Assembly (NCBI GenBank): GCA_903826405.1
Contig: CAIKEH010000018.1
Span: 62,001 to 126,000, forward strand
Origin: an uncultured bacterium
Lineage (GTDB): Bacteria > Bacteroidota > Bacteroidia > Chitinophagales > Chitinophagaceae
Reading direction: 5' to 3'
Length of the DNA: 64,000 nucleotides
Numbering within the stretch: the first letter of the stretch is position 1; each line of letters opens with the position of its first letter. The notes beneath the pieces are model-generated. The model saw nothing but the letters and a program-made list of their open reading frames with translations. It had not been told where the DNA came from and searched no databases. The position numbers and the translations under genes were made by a program. Shown piece by piece: positions 1 to 9,177 of this stretch.

Positions 1-548
1 CCACGGCGCATACCCATTCCTTTGGACTTCATCCGCACCATGTACCAAGTTTTCGGGTCTATGTAAAATGTGGCATCCTTCCCGGAGGCATATGTCACTT
101 TGATTTTATAGCAATTGGCACCGTTCACATCTTCCTGGCCCTGCATTTCCAATTTATGCCCCTTTATAGCATAGTCCACCAGCGGCCCGGCCAGGTCCAG
201 TTCATTCTGCTGGCCAGCCACCATTTCCGGGGCCATGGCTTCGAACTTACCCCCATTCTGCGGATTCGTCCGCCATCCCTCCTTGTCGTTCAGTATCATC
301 GTAAAACTGAACATGCCCGAATTCACCTCACGGCGCATCTGCTTCCTGTTTTCCTTCCATAACTTGCTGTTGACCTCGTTTCCATTTCCCATTACGGAGA
401 CCCCTTCCATATAGACGGACTGGATGGAATTGAGCTTATCCTTTCCTCCCATAGCTTTGGTATAATTACCCAGGACCTCATCAAGGGTCTGTGCCCTCAT
501 TGAGCCGAAAGTCAGGAGCAGCAGAAGAAGAAAAAATGAATTTTTCAT
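1..548 (-). CDS. LolA-like outer-membrane lipoprotein-sorting family protein (partial, cut by left edge)
   Basis: I translated this from the minus strand; it runs off the left edge, so only about 182 N-terminal residues are seen. It starts with a clear signal peptide (MKNSFFLLLLLLTFGSMRAQ) and continues with TLDEVLGNYTKAMGGKDKLN, the usual opening of Bacteroidota proteins related to the LolA/LolB fold, which bind lipid or lipoprotein in the periplasm. A motif like DATFYIDPKTWYMVRM near the visible end fits the beta-sheet of that fold. The family call rests on overall pattern, and a specific lipoprotein-carrier role is inference. The gene is divergent from adenine deaminase, with about 100 bp between them. 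Confidence 0.75.
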   Translation of the reverse strand, partial: MKNSFFLLLLLLTFGSMRAQTLDEVLGNYTKAMGGKDKLNSIQSVYMEGVSVMGNGNEVNSKLWKENRKQMRREVNSGMFSFTMILNDKEGWRTNPQNGGKFEAMAPEMVAGQQNELDLAGPLVDYAIKGHKLEMQGQEDVNGANCYKIKVTYASGKDATFYIDPKTWYMVRMKSKGMGMRR

Positions 549-651
549 AACTGATAATTAGGTTGGTCAAATATAAGATAGTAGAATCACCCGTTAGTCC
601 CGTTTATACTTTAACTTATCGATTTTATATAAAATTTGCATTATATCCCCT

Positions 652-2316
652 ATGCGTATTACCGGTATGCTGGCCGACTGGCAGAACAGAAGGATTTTCC
701 CAGCGGAATTGACCTTTGAAAAGGATAGGATCACTGATATTCAGGAGCTTACTGGGCAAGCTCTGCCCCCTGCCCTGCCTTACCTCTTACCCGGATTCAT
801 AGATGCTCATGTTCACATTGAGAGCTCGCTGCTTGTCCCTTCGGAATTCGCTCGACTGGCAGTTGTCCATGGCACCGTGGCCACCGTCAGTGACCCGCAT
901 GAAATAGCCAATGTCTGTGGAATCGAAGGCATCGAGTTCATGATCACAGATGGGAAAAGGACACCCTTCAAATTCAACTTCGGTGCGCCCAGTTGCGTTC
1001 CCGCAACCGCTTATGAAACGGCCGGCGACACCCTCGATAGCGGTGCCGTTGAAAGGCTGTTGGACAGACCGGAGATTCGATACCTGAGTGAGATGATGAA
1101 TTTCCCGGGAGCGTTGCATGGCGACCCCGAAGTGTTGGCCAAGATAGAAGCGGCACATCAGAGAGGAAAGCCTGTGGACGGACATGCACCTGGACTGAGA
1201 GGAGATGATGCCCGGAAATATATTGAAAGAGGGATCAGCACGGACCATGAATGCTTCACTCGTGAAGAGGCAATGGATAAACTGAACTTCGGGATGAAGA
1301 TCCTAATCCGCGAAGGGAGCGCCGCGAAAAATTTCGATGAGTTGATCGGTCTGCTCCCCGACCATTCAGCAAACATGATGTTTTGCAGTGACGACAAACA
1401 TCCGGATAGTTTGGTCGATGGGCACATCAATGTTTTATGTGCTCGTGCCGCAGCCAAAGGAATCGACCCCTTCGATATCATCATGGCTGCCTGCGTCAAT
1501 CCGGTATTGCATTATAATCTTGACGTGGGTCTGCTAAAAAAAGATGACCCCGCTGACTTCATACTCGTTGAGGATCTATCCTCATTCCAAGTCTTGCAGA
1601 CCTGGATAAATGGTGAACTGGTTGCTGAGCAAGGCAGATCAAGTTTAGCAGTCACGGCATCCCCAGCAATTGACAAAGCGATAGAACAAGAAAAGACAGT
1701 AAATCGATTCTCTTGCACTCGTAAAAAGATCATAGATCTGCAATACCAGATCGGAAACATCCAAACATTGTCGATGCCGGTCATTGAGGCTATGGATGGC
1801 CAACTCATCACCAATAAACTGCAGTGGTCCGTCCCCTCCCAAAATGGTAGCCTCGTTTCCGATCTCGAGAGGGACATCCTCAAAATCGTCGTGGTGAATC
1901 GATACAAGGATGCCCCGATCGCAAAAGCCTTTGTACATGGTTTTGGCCTCAAGCAGGGTGCGTTGGGCTCGTCCGTCGCGCATGATTCACACAATATAGT
2001 TGCCGTGGGTGTTGATGACGAAAGCATATGCAAGGCCATCAACCTGATCATCGATAAAAAAGGCGGCCTTTCTTGTGTTCAGGAGGATTTGGGAATGACC
2101 CTGCCCCTTCCCGTTGGCGGGCTGATGAGCATGGAAGACGGATATCAGGTGGCGAAACAATATGTGTCCCTCGATGCGGCGGTAAAAAAAATGGGCACGA
2201 CACTTTCTTCCCCCTATATGACATTGTCCTTTATGGCATTGCTCGTGATCCCCCATCTGAAACTGAGCGACCTAGGACTTTTCGACGTAGACAGCTTCTC
2301 GTTTGTAAGCAGTTGA
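652..2316 (+). CDS. ade: Adenine deaminase
   Basis: Converts adenine to hypoxanthine and ammonia in purine salvage, in the cytoplasm. The 554 residues match the usual family length. The metal-binding signature GFIDAHVHIESS lies at residues 48-59 (H53 and H55 as ligands), followed by VSDPHEIANVCG and VDGHAPGL, all hallmarks of the Ade branch of the amidohydrolase superfamily. The C-terminal half holds HDSHNIVAVG and a GGLSC segment typical of the Ade C-terminal domain. The ATG at 652 gives the N-terminus MRITGMLADWQNRRIFPAEL, which reads as the expected small beta domain. It converges on the membrane protein at 2338-4311 with about 20 bp between the stop codons. Confidence 0.93.
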   Translation: MRITGMLADWQNRRIFPAELTFEKDRITDIQELTGQALPPALPYLLPGFIDAHVHIESSLLVPSEFARLAVVHGTVATVSDPHEIANVCGIEGIEFMITDGKRTPFKFNFGAPSCVPATAYETAGDTLDSGAVERLLDRPEIRYLSEMMNFPGALHGDPEVLAKIEAAHQRGKPVDGHAPGLRGDDARKYIERGISTDHECFTREEAMDKLNFGMKILIREGSAAKNFDELIGLLPDHSANMMFCSDDKHPDSLVDGHINVLCARAAAKGIDPFDIIMAACVNPVLHYNLDVGLLKKDDPADFILVEDLSSFQVLQTWINGELVAEQGRSSLAVTASPAIDKAIEQEKTVNRFSCTRKKIIDLQYQIGNIQTLSMPVIEAMDGQLITNKLQWSVPSQNGSLVSDLERDILKIVVVNRYKDAPIAKAFVHGFGLKQGALGSSVAHDSHNIVAVGVDDESICKAINLIIDKKGGLSCVQEDLGMTLPLPVGGLMSMEDGYQVAKQYVSLDAAVKKMGTTLSSPYMTLSFMALLVIPHLKLSDLGLFDVDSFSFVSS

Positions 2317-2337
2317 ACATCTTGGGATTTTTTTTCA

Positions 2338-4311
2338 TTAAACCAGACGGGAAAATCGGGCTTGAGAAGCCGGGAAGTCCACCCCCATGGAAAAAAACAT
2401 GAAGATGCCGAAGAGTAGTGAGGGCACTACGGTTTTGGGATCGAATGAGGGAGGGACATATACCCTATCCACATGAATACAGGTCATCCCCACTCCAGCG
2501 AACAAGGCTGTCAAGGCGGTCCACTGGTAAAGACGCAAACCCCATTTCACCGGAGTCTGTACTTCACCCCGGTATGCCTCTTCCACGAATCTTCCTAGGC
2601 TGGTGAGAATGAGATAAACACCGAAAAGGAAAGGATAAGCTGCGCCGGTAGTCCATAATCTGAGCAAGAGGGTTCCGGAAAAACATAGCCAGAGGAGGGA
2701 GTAAGTCTGCGTGGGATGAATCAACTGACCTTTCAGGTGACTTATACCGCATACGCGAGTGCGGGGATGTTCGTACCGGATCCCGGTAAGCGGATCATTG
2801 ACCCGTGAACCATGACAACATCCATTGACCAGACATCCCAATCTGCCCAGACCCTGACCAAAAGTAGCCATGACAGAAGCCAAAGCAATGATCATCCAAA
2901 CATCTGCATGCATCAGGCGAAGAATGGATGCAGAAACGACAACTCCCAAAAGTCCGCCATAATAACCGAATGGTCGTTTCAGCTTGTCAGAACCTTCGAT
3001 CAACTGAGCCCAAAGCGCACCACAGATGACGCAGATGGTTCCGAATAGCAATAGATACCAAGCTACCCCTTGGCCACCCAGGTAACCTCCGAGCATGGAA
3101 ATAGCTGCAGCGGTAAACCCCACATATAATCCCCGATTGAGGACACGCACCGGCCCGAAACTCCATTCCTTCCAAGAATTGGCGAGTTTTTCGGATCGGG
3201 AACGAACGAATTCCCATATTGATCCAAGATTGCTGCTGAATAAGTAAACGGAGATTCCCGCGATCCAATAACCTGCAGGGGAGGAGGAATTCAGTGATGC
3301 AGCAATCGCCATGACTCCATACCCCGTTCTCAACACATATCTGAATACAGGGAAAGAACTCTCGAGAACGAATGCGGATGGCAAAAGCAAGAAAACAGGA
3401 GCAGAAGTAAAGATCCAAATGAGCTCTTGCTCACTTCGCAAGTTCCTATTCGGGATCAATGGCAGGAAACTTGCAGTAACATATGGCATCATAACCAGGA
3501 TCCAACATGCGGTTGCCAAGCCGACCAGGGATTGCACCGTCCATTTCCGGAGCATGTCCTGTCGTTTCAAAAAAAATGGCGTGACCGTGATTGAAAAAAA
3601 AGAAACCAATCCACCTGACAAAGGATCGAAATCAGGAAACAGATGCCCGGAATTAATATTGGTTCCGATACCGAATATGTAGAGGGCGAACTTAACGAGG
3701 AGGTACCAACATGCCATAACGAATGCAAGTGAGATGGACATCTGCAACAGGGAAGGTTTCTCCACACTTTTTTGAGGGAGTTCAAGCAACACGTCGTGGG
3801 TAATACCGGGGAAACGTTTTTTGAGGTCAATCGATTCATGGCCCAGCAGCAAGGAGAGGATGCATAGTGCCAGAAAAGGAAATTCCAGCCAAAATGCGAC
3901 AGAGGAACCTGACCAAATTGCAATACCCAGGAAGGCAACCAGAAATCCCCAATATATAGGATGTCGTACCAGATGATAAGGTCCTGAAGCCACGAAAACA
4001 GGAGGAGGGTAAGCATTCATGGGTAGTCCTTTTCCTCTTCGGATCAATACCAGCATCGACCAGCAAAGGAATGATACCCCTATGACGAACAATGTCATCC
4101 CCGTTTTAGGCGCATGCACAGGATCAAGAGTCAAATTAGGAGAAGCCCAATAACTCCATTGAAATAGAAGCCAGGGCAGTACGACCAGGAAAAGGGAACC
4201 ATACACCCATTTACCCAAGGTTTCAGAGCCATGGATGAATTTCCAGGGGTGCGCCATTTTATACCAATTTTGCAAAAGGTAATCTGGATAAAGCCTCTTG
4301 GAAAAGAACAC
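2338..4311 (-). CDS. Fusion: isoprenylcysteine-methyltransferase-like domain plus Lgt-like domain
   Basis: A 657-residue polytopic membrane protein with two recognisable ends. Residues about 35-175 look like the ICMT/NnrU methyltransferase fold: several membrane segments, GPYHLVRHPIYWGF at 110-123 and HESIDLKKRFP at 158-168 as the substrate and SAM signature. Residues about 390-610 look like a prolipoprotein diacylglyceryl transferase relative: YYGGLLG at 450-456, GRLGCLVNGCCHG at 489-501, HPTQTYS at 532-538 and RFVEEAYR at 574-581. The GCxxNGCCHG form is that of Lgt-like paralogues; canonical Lgt has GRxGNFxNxE, and the usual His before the GG pair is Tyr here. The middle part (about 190-390) is hydrophobic and unrecognised. 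A role in lipid or lipoprotein modification is inference. Confidence 0.75.
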   Translation of the reverse strand: MFFSKRLYPDYLLQNWYKMAHPWKFIHGSETLGKWVYGSLFLVVLPWLLFQWSYWASPNLTLDPVHAPKTGMTLFVIGVSFLCWSMLVLIRRGKGLPMNAYPPPVFVASGPYHLVRHPIYWGFLVAFLGIAIWSGSSVAFWLEFPFLALCILSLLLGHESIDLKKRFPGITHDVLLELPQKSVEKPSLLQMSISLAFVMACWYLLVKFALYIFGIGTNINSGHLFPDFDPLSGGLVSFFSITVTPFFLKRQDMLRKWTVQSLVGLATACWILVMMPYVTASFLPLIPNRNLRSEQELIWIFTSAPVFLLLPSAFVLESSFPVFRYVLRTGYGVMAIAASLNSSSPAGYWIAGISVYLFSSNLGSIWEFVRSRSEKLANSWKEWSFGPVRVLNRGLYVGFTAAAISMLGGYLGGQGVAWYLLLFGTICVICGALWAQLIEGSDKLKRPFGYYGGLLGVVVSASILRLMHADVWMIIALASVMATFGQGLGRLGCLVNGCCHGSRVNDPLTGIRYEHPRTRVCGISHLKGQLIHPTQTYSLLWLCFSGTLLLRLWTTGAAYPFLFGVYLILTSLGRFVEEAYRGEVQTPVKWGLRLYQWTALTALFAGVGMTCIHVDRVYVPPSFDPKTVVPSLLFGIFMFFSMGVDFPASQARFSRLV

Positions 4312-4413
4312 AATAGGTCAAATGGATGATCGTCGTCATATGAACCTCTTCAGGAAGCTGGGTTGAGTTTTTTTGCTTTCCCAGAATCGGATTAATTTAG
4401 ACCAAACAACCCC

Positions 4414-5700
4414 ATGCCCAAAAGAGTATGTGTAATCGGTGCCGGCCCATCCGGTATCACTGCCGCCAAGAATCTGTTGGATGAAGGGCATGAAGTCATC
4501 GTTTACGACTTAGGTAGGGAGGTAGGCGGAAACTGGGTTTTCACAGAAGAGCAGGGACATAGTTCCGTTTTCGAAACCACCCATATCATCTCTTCGAAAG
4601 CCTACAGCCAATACGATGATTATCCCATGCCGGATGATTATCCGGATTACCCCTCTCACATACAACTCAAAAACTATTTTCAAGGTTACGCACGTCATTT
4701 CAATCTGCTTCCGCACATACGGTTCGGCACCCTCGTGAAAAGTTGCCTGAGGAACAAGGATGGTCAATGGGAAGTGCTTACGGAAAAAGAAGGAATAGAA
4801 AGCAGCTCTACATTCGATGCCATTGCGGTATGCAACGGACACCACTGGCAACCCCGGATCCCGACCTACACAGGCAGTTTCGATGGCGTTTTCATGCACT
4901 CACACCACGTGAAAAGATTCTCCGCATTCAAGGATAGGAAAGTTCTGGTCATCGGAGGCGGTAACTCGGCATGCGATGTTGCCGTCGAAGCCAGTCGTGT
5001 GGCAAATCGGGTGGATATGAGTTGGAGACGCGGATACTGGGTGGCGCCCAAGTTCATCATGGGAAGACCTGCAGACGTTTTCAGCCACAAGATCGACTGG
5101 TTGCCAAGATGGCTGTGGAGGCGAATAGCGGGAATATCCCTGAAATTCAGAAATGGCAGCAATAAACTCTACGGCCTGCCCGAACCTGATGGCCCCATCG
5201 GATCACATCATCCAACGATCAACGAAGATCTCTTTTTCACGATACGCCATGGAAAGATCCATCCCAGGCCAGAGGTTGAAAGTTTGCACGGCAGATCAGT
5301 GAAATTCAAGGATGGCAGCTCCACAGAGTATGATATGATAGTAGCCTGTACGGGATATGTCATCAGTCATCCCTTCTTCGACAAAAACCTGATCGATTAT
5401 AGTGAAGGCGAAGTCCCTCTATGGCTACGGATGATCCATCCGACCATCCCCGATATTTTTTTCATAGGCCTTTTCCAACCTCTCGGTTGCATATGGCCCG
5501 GTTCCGAATTGCAAAGCAAGATCATGGCTCGAGAACTTTCCGGAAAATGGAAACGACCCAGGAACATATCCGAACTGATTGACAGGGAAATGAAGCACCC
5601 CGATTTCCATCAGATCAATACGCCACGTCATACCATCACCGTGGATTATCACCGCTTCAGGAAAAGATTGCTGGATCAATTGGAAAATACACACCGATAA
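4414..5700 (+). CDS. Flavin-containing monooxygenase-like protein
   Basis: A 428-residue NAD(P)H- and FAD-dependent enzyme of the FMO/Baeyer-Villiger superfamily, expected to be soluble. The FAD Rossmann motif GAGPSG is at residues 9-14 and the NADPH motif GGGNSA at 181-186. Between them lies the family fingerprint FDGVFMHSHHVK (156-167), which fits FxGxxxHxxx but has Val166 where FMOs have Tyr and BVMOs Trp. A later ACTGY motif is also typical. The gene stops 9 bp before the alpha/beta hydrolase ATG, so the two are almost certainly one operon. A monooxygenase followed by a hydrolase suggests ketone or sulfur/nitrogen oxidation followed by ester cleavage, but the substrate cannot be read from sequence. 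Confidence 0.88.
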   Translation: MPKRVCVIGAGPSGITAAKNLLDEGHEVIVYDLGREVGGNWVFTEEQGHSSVFETTHIISSKAYSQYDDYPMPDDYPDYPSHIQLKNYFQGYARHFNLLPHIRFGTLVKSCLRNKDGQWEVLTEKEGIESSSTFDAIAVCNGHHWQPRIPTYTGSFDGVFMHSHHVKRFSAFKDRKVLVIGGGNSACDVAVEASRVANRVDMSWRRGYWVAPKFIMGRPADVFSHKIDWLPRWLWRRIAGISLKFRNGSNKLYGLPEPDGPIGSHHPTINEDLFFTIRHGKIHPRPEVESLHGRSVKFKDGSSTEYDMIVACTGYVISHPFFDKNLIDYSEGEVPLWLRMIHPTIPDIFFIGLFQPLGCIWPGSELQSKIMARELSGKWKRPRNISELIDREMKHPDFHQINTPRHTITVDYHRFRKRLLDQLENTHR

Positions 5701-5709
5701 TAACCGCAC

Positions 5710-6495
5710 ATGGAATTGGAGATACTGCAGCGCAAGGCAACAACTGAAAAATCCAAAGGGAAGATACTGTTCCTTCATGGTGCTTGCATGGGAGCCTGGT
5801 GCTGGACCGACAACTTGTTACCATGGTTCGCAACCCAGGGCTATGATGCCTTCGCACTGAGTCTGAGGAATCATGGTAACAGTCCGAACAGGGGCAGGAC
5901 AACTTTCAGGACTATAAAGGAGTATGTTCAGGATCTATCGGATACCCTCGCCAATATTCCGGGGGAAGTGCATGTCGTGGGTCATTCCATGGGTGGATTC
6001 GTCCTGCAGCACTATCTCAAGAATCCGGCCAACAAGGTGGGTAAAGGCATATTACTCTGCTCCGCGGCATCGCATGGCGCAGGAACACTCGTTAAAAAAC
6101 TTGTCAAGGATTTTCCTATCGGCTTCCTGAAATCCAACCTCACCCTCAGTTGGCTTCCCATACTGGCGGACAAGAGACATGCAAGAAAAGTCATGTTCCG
6201 TCAGGATATCACGGACGTCAGGATGGATGCGATCCTGAGTAATATGAAAGACGAATCATTCCTCGTATTCCTGGAACTCTTCTTCATGAACCTCCCCGAT
6301 CCGAAAAAAGTCAAAAAGCCCATCATGGTCATAGGCGCGGAAAAGGATTATTTGATACCGGAAAAGGATACCCGAAAAATGGCGGCCGCATATGGCGTGG
6401 ACCCATTCATCATCCCGGAGGCATCACACAACTTCTTTCTAGAGGATGAATGGGAATACGTTGCTGAGAATATGTTGGCCTTCCTGGAAAAATGA
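5710..6495 (+). CDS. Alpha/beta hydrolase
   Basis: A 261-residue single-domain alpha/beta-hydrolase without a signal peptide. The oxyanion-hole motif FLHGACMGAWCW is at about residues 21-32, the nucleophile elbow GHSMGG at 91-96 (Ser93), an acid candidate in GAEKDYLIPEKD and the catalytic His in PEASHNFFLED near the C-terminus, so the triad is intact. It follows the monooxygenase by only 9 bp and probably shares its message; a lactonase or esterase acting on the monooxygenase product is a reasonable inference. It converges with the acetoacetate-decarboxylase-like gene, the stops lying 8 bp apart. Confidence 0.9.
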   Translation: MELEILQRKATTEKSKGKILFLHGACMGAWCWTDNLLPWFATQGYDAFALSLRNHGNSPNRGRTTFRTIKEYVQDLSDTLANIPGEVHVVGHSMGGFVLQHYLKNPANKVGKGILLCSAASHGAGTLVKKLVKDFPIGFLKSNLTLSWLPILADKRHARKVMFRQDITDVRMDAILSNMKDESFLVFLELFFMNLPDPKKVKKPIMVIGAEKDYLIPEKDTRKMAAAYGVDPFIIPEASHNFFLEDEWEYVAENMLAFLEK

Positions 6496-6503
6496 GGATA
6501 GGC

Positions 6504-7283
6504 TCAGACTCTGTCTCCCGCTTCGAAAACTGCCTGAAACCTATCGCTGTCCAGATAAAAAACGGGCTTCAGTCCATCCAGTCCCAAACGGCGAAGATCC
6601 GCCGCCATCGGATGATCAGAATCGCCAACTTTCAAGCGGATGTTCTGAAAAGGATGATAGCGTAGAGCACCCCTGATCTTCACGGGTGTCCGCAACAGAT
6701 TACCCTCCAGAAAGGAATAGGTCAATAGTTGCAGAGTGGGCATGGGGAATCCGGGTCCCACATCTCCCGTACAGTTCATGATGAGCCTGCCCTGTCCATC
6801 CGTTACAGAAGAATGCACTTTCCCATCCATAAAATCGTGCGCGATAGGAAGAACGGTTTTAGGATAACCCCAACATTCCGACCCCGCCATGCGAGACCTT
6901 TCGGTAGTGACCGGAATATGGATGATATGCATGCCCGTTCGCAATTTTCGGGTGGAATGCAATAAATCCAACCAGTTCTTCCATCCCGCGGATCCTTTTA
7001 TCCTGACTGATGGAATGGCTATGATGACCTCGTCGTAGGCCCCGAGATCGGAATCCTGGTAGCGTATCAGTCCTAAGGTGACGATATTTTTCCCCCACCA
7101 GGGAAGCGCTGCCTGTAGCCCTTTGCCTTCGAGAGTTCGGGAAACGGCAGAGCTTTCTGCTGCAAACATGGCAACGGCAAAATGCACTTTACGGAAATGA
7201 CAGGGCAGAGGCATGACACCTGATGAAAGTGGAAAAAGTCCCTGGCTGCCAAAAAAATCATCCGTTGTTTTGAAAATGGACAT
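6504..7283 (-). CDS. Acetoacetate decarboxylase superfamily protein
   Basis: 259 residues with the acetoacetate-decarboxylase (ADC) fold pattern: EVIIAIPSV in the central barrel strand and SECWGYPKT at residues 135-143. In the Clostridium enzyme the equivalent AYPKK supplies the Schiff-base lysine (Lys115) and its pKa-lowering neighbour (Lys116). Here Lys142 is kept but the neighbour is Thr143, so acetoacetate decarboxylation may be weak or replaced by another Schiff-base reaction, such as aldolase-dehydratase chemistry known in ADC-like proteins. It lies 60 bp downstream of the DUF3179 gene in the same direction and may share its transcript. Substrate unknown. Confidence 0.8.
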   Translation of the reverse strand: MSIFKTTDDFFGSQGLFPLSSGVMPLPCHFRKVHFAVAMFAAESSAVSRTLEGKGLQAALPWWGKNIVTLGLIRYQDSDLGAYDEVIIAIPSVRIKGSAGWKNWLDLLHSTRKLRTGMHIIHIPVTTERSRMAGSECWGYPKTVLPIAHDFMDGKVHSSVTDGQGRLIMNCTGDVGPGFPMPTLQLLTYSFLEGNLLRTPVKIRGALRYHPFQNIRLKVGDSDHPMAADLRRLGLDGLKPVFYLDSDRFQAVFEAGDRV

Positions 7284-7343
7284 GTTGCGGCATTGAAGGT
7301 GCTATGTGGGGAGTCCTTGGAAATGGTATCGATTTGATCCGGA

Positions 7344-8510
7344 TCATTTATACTCCAATGTACCTGGATGAAAAGTTTTCCAGGAATGCCAGAATTCTTG
7401 ATAGGCGGGCACAGGATCGAGTGAGCGATCGCCCACGCCAACCTTTCCCTTCAAGTCCCACGACATACCACCACCCCGCAGGCTGTCTCCCGAGCGGGAT
7501 AAGAGTACACCGGGATCCGGCCTGCGGAAAGCAAAGAAGCTTGTCCCATCCCCTCCCATAACAATGACCACGGGGACATCGTCGACGATATCTTGTACTA
7601 CACCATCCTTTTTCAAACGATTCCAGTCATAGGCTTTCGCTTTCCCCTTGACGATTATGCCGACCACCCAGGACTTGTCTTTCCAGGACGAAGTGTCGGT
7701 ACGGGTCAGAGAACCTTTGCTGAACCCACTGTCGTATAGGGCAAGTTTACCGTACTGTTCAGCAAATACCGTGTCCGGCTGCATGATCCTGCTGTCCGGA
7801 TACAACCTTAGCCATTGTTTCAAGCTGGTCTGACGGGAAAAATATTCAGGTAACGCCTTCCCTTTACTTCCTCCGGTGATGGCCTCACCAGTGGCTTGAC
7901 GCCACCAACTGCCTGTGCGTGTATCTTCGAACATGGCGTTGAAATGATCCATTCCCACCAACCGAAAAGTCTCGGGCCTGCCATCGACCAGTGGTTCGAA
8001 AACCCTTCCGGTGCGGCAGACCGAACAATATGTGACCATCAGTGGTTTTCCCCCGACAGTATCCAATACCTGATGATGATAGGCGATGAGTTGGATCGGG
8101 TACGCCCGAGCGTCTGTACCTTGGACGACACCTATGACCAGCTTTTCCTCACCTATCCGGTTTTCAGTTACTGTAGCCATTTGCTTGCTGCCAGGTTGGT
8201 AAAACATATGATCAGCAGCCATTTGGAAATTCACATACCAGATTACCGATCCTACAAGCAATACAAGGAAAATGGTCAGCCAACGGTGTGACCTGAAGGC
8301 AGGTAACAGGCCCAACAGCATCAGGAAAAGGAAAACGAACCGGAAATTCCATCTCGACCTGTAGAGAAAATAAGCCAAGTCTATGGAAGGTTGCCGCTGG
8401 CTGCCCGGGAAGGGCATGATGAAATAAACATTCATCGCTTCGAAAAGGATCAGGAAAATGACCCCCACATAAAAGAATTTCCTCATGAACGGATGAGTTG
8501 ATTTTAGCAA
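7344..8510 (-). CDS. DUF3179 domain-containing membrane-anchored protein
   Basis: 388 residues. The first 100 or so hold two or three hydrophobic segments (FFYVGVIFLILFEAMNVYFI and a second near residues 55-95), and the rest is a DUF3179 domain with its signature VTYCSVCRTGRVFEP, DHFNAMFEDTRTGSWW and TGEAITG. The CxxC pair and conserved Trp residues are typical of the family, whose function is unknown; it is probably exposed on the periplasmic side. It is upstream of the ADC-like gene, and the divergent neighbour is the molybdenum-hydroxylase operon. No enzymatic role is claimed. Confidence 0.88.
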   Translation of the reverse strand: MLKSTHPFMRKFFYVGVIFLILFEAMNVYFIMPFPGSQRQPSIDLAYFLYRSRWNFRFVFLFLMLLGLLPAFRSHRWLTIFLVLLVGSVIWYVNFQMAADHMFYQPGSKQMATVTENRIGEEKLVIGVVQGTDARAYPIQLIAYHHQVLDTVGGKPLMVTYCSVCRTGRVFEPLVDGRPETFRLVGMDHFNAMFEDTRTGSWWRQATGEAITGGSKGKALPEYFSRQTSLKQWLRLYPDSRIMQPDTVFAEQYGKLALYDSGFSKGSLTRTDTSSWKDKSWVVGIIVKGKAKAYDWNRLKKDGVVQDIVDDVPVVIVMGGDGTSFFAFRRPDPGVLLSRSGDSLRGGGMSWDLKGKVGVGDRSLDPVPAYQEFWHSWKTFHPGTLEYK

Positions 8511-8656
8511 GTGAATTTCCGACCAATTGTAAGTTAAAGAACTTTCAAAGGAATTGGAGGGTACAAACCTTTTCAGGATGGATGAATTCCACTAATTTTA
8601 TACGGATGGCGTGTCTCAATAATTTAAAGCTCTTGAAAAATTAAAAGAATTCTCTC

Positions 8657-9121
8657 ATGCCCACAATCCAATTAAAGGTCAACGGACAGGACCACACGGT
8701 GGATGCAGACCCTCAAATGCCCTTGCTGTGGGTGTTACGGGACCTGATAGGACTCAAAGGAACCAAATTCGGCTGCGGTATGGCCCTATGTGGCGCATGC
8801 ACGGTTCACCTTGAAGGCAATCCAATCCGATCATGCAGTTTCCCCGTTTCTGCAGCCGCGGGTAAAAAGATCACCACGATCGAAGGAATTTCAGCCAATA
8901 CGGACCATGCCGTTCAGAAAGCGTGGATCGAATTACAGGTTCCTCAGTGCGGATATTGCCAGTCAGGACAGATCATGAGTGCCGTAGCCTTGCTGAAGAG
9001 CAACCCCAAGCCGACCGATGAGGACATCGACACGGCCATGAATGGCAATCTCTGCCGATGTGGCACCTATCAACGCATCAAACAAGCCATCCATCGTGCA
9101 TCCGAGATCATGCAGTCCTGA
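8657..9121 (+). CDS. (2Fe-2S)-binding small subunit of a molybdenum hydroxylase (IorA-like)
   Basis: A 154-residue electron-transfer subunit of the xanthine oxidase family. The plant-type [2Fe-2S] ligands are C40, C45, C48 and C60 ([12 protein letters not shown] motif), and the second cluster uses C98, C101, C133 and C135 (QCGYCQSGQ and NLCRCGTY). Length and order match isoquinoline 1-oxidoreductase alpha-type subunits. The large subunit starts 56 bp downstream. No FAD-binding middle subunit is nearby, which fits the IorAB type that passes electrons to a membrane or cytochrome acceptor. The substrate could be an aldehyde or an N-heterocycle. Confidence 0.92.
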   Translation: MPTIQLKVNGQDHTVDADPQMPLLWVLRDLIGLKGTKFGCGMALCGACTVHLEGNPIRSCSFPVSAAAGKKITTIEGISANTDHAVQKAWIELQVPQCGYCQSGQIMSAVALLKSNPKPTDEDIDTAMNGNLCRCGTYQRIKQAIHRASEIMQS

Positions 9122-9177
9122 ATAGATCAATCAAGCCTATCGGTTCACCTTCCATTCCTACACTCAAAAAAAAAGAT

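Noticed and set aside
156-362. Short plus-strand frame at the left edge
   Set aside because: Lies antisense to the LolA-like gene, whose signal peptide and body are clear.
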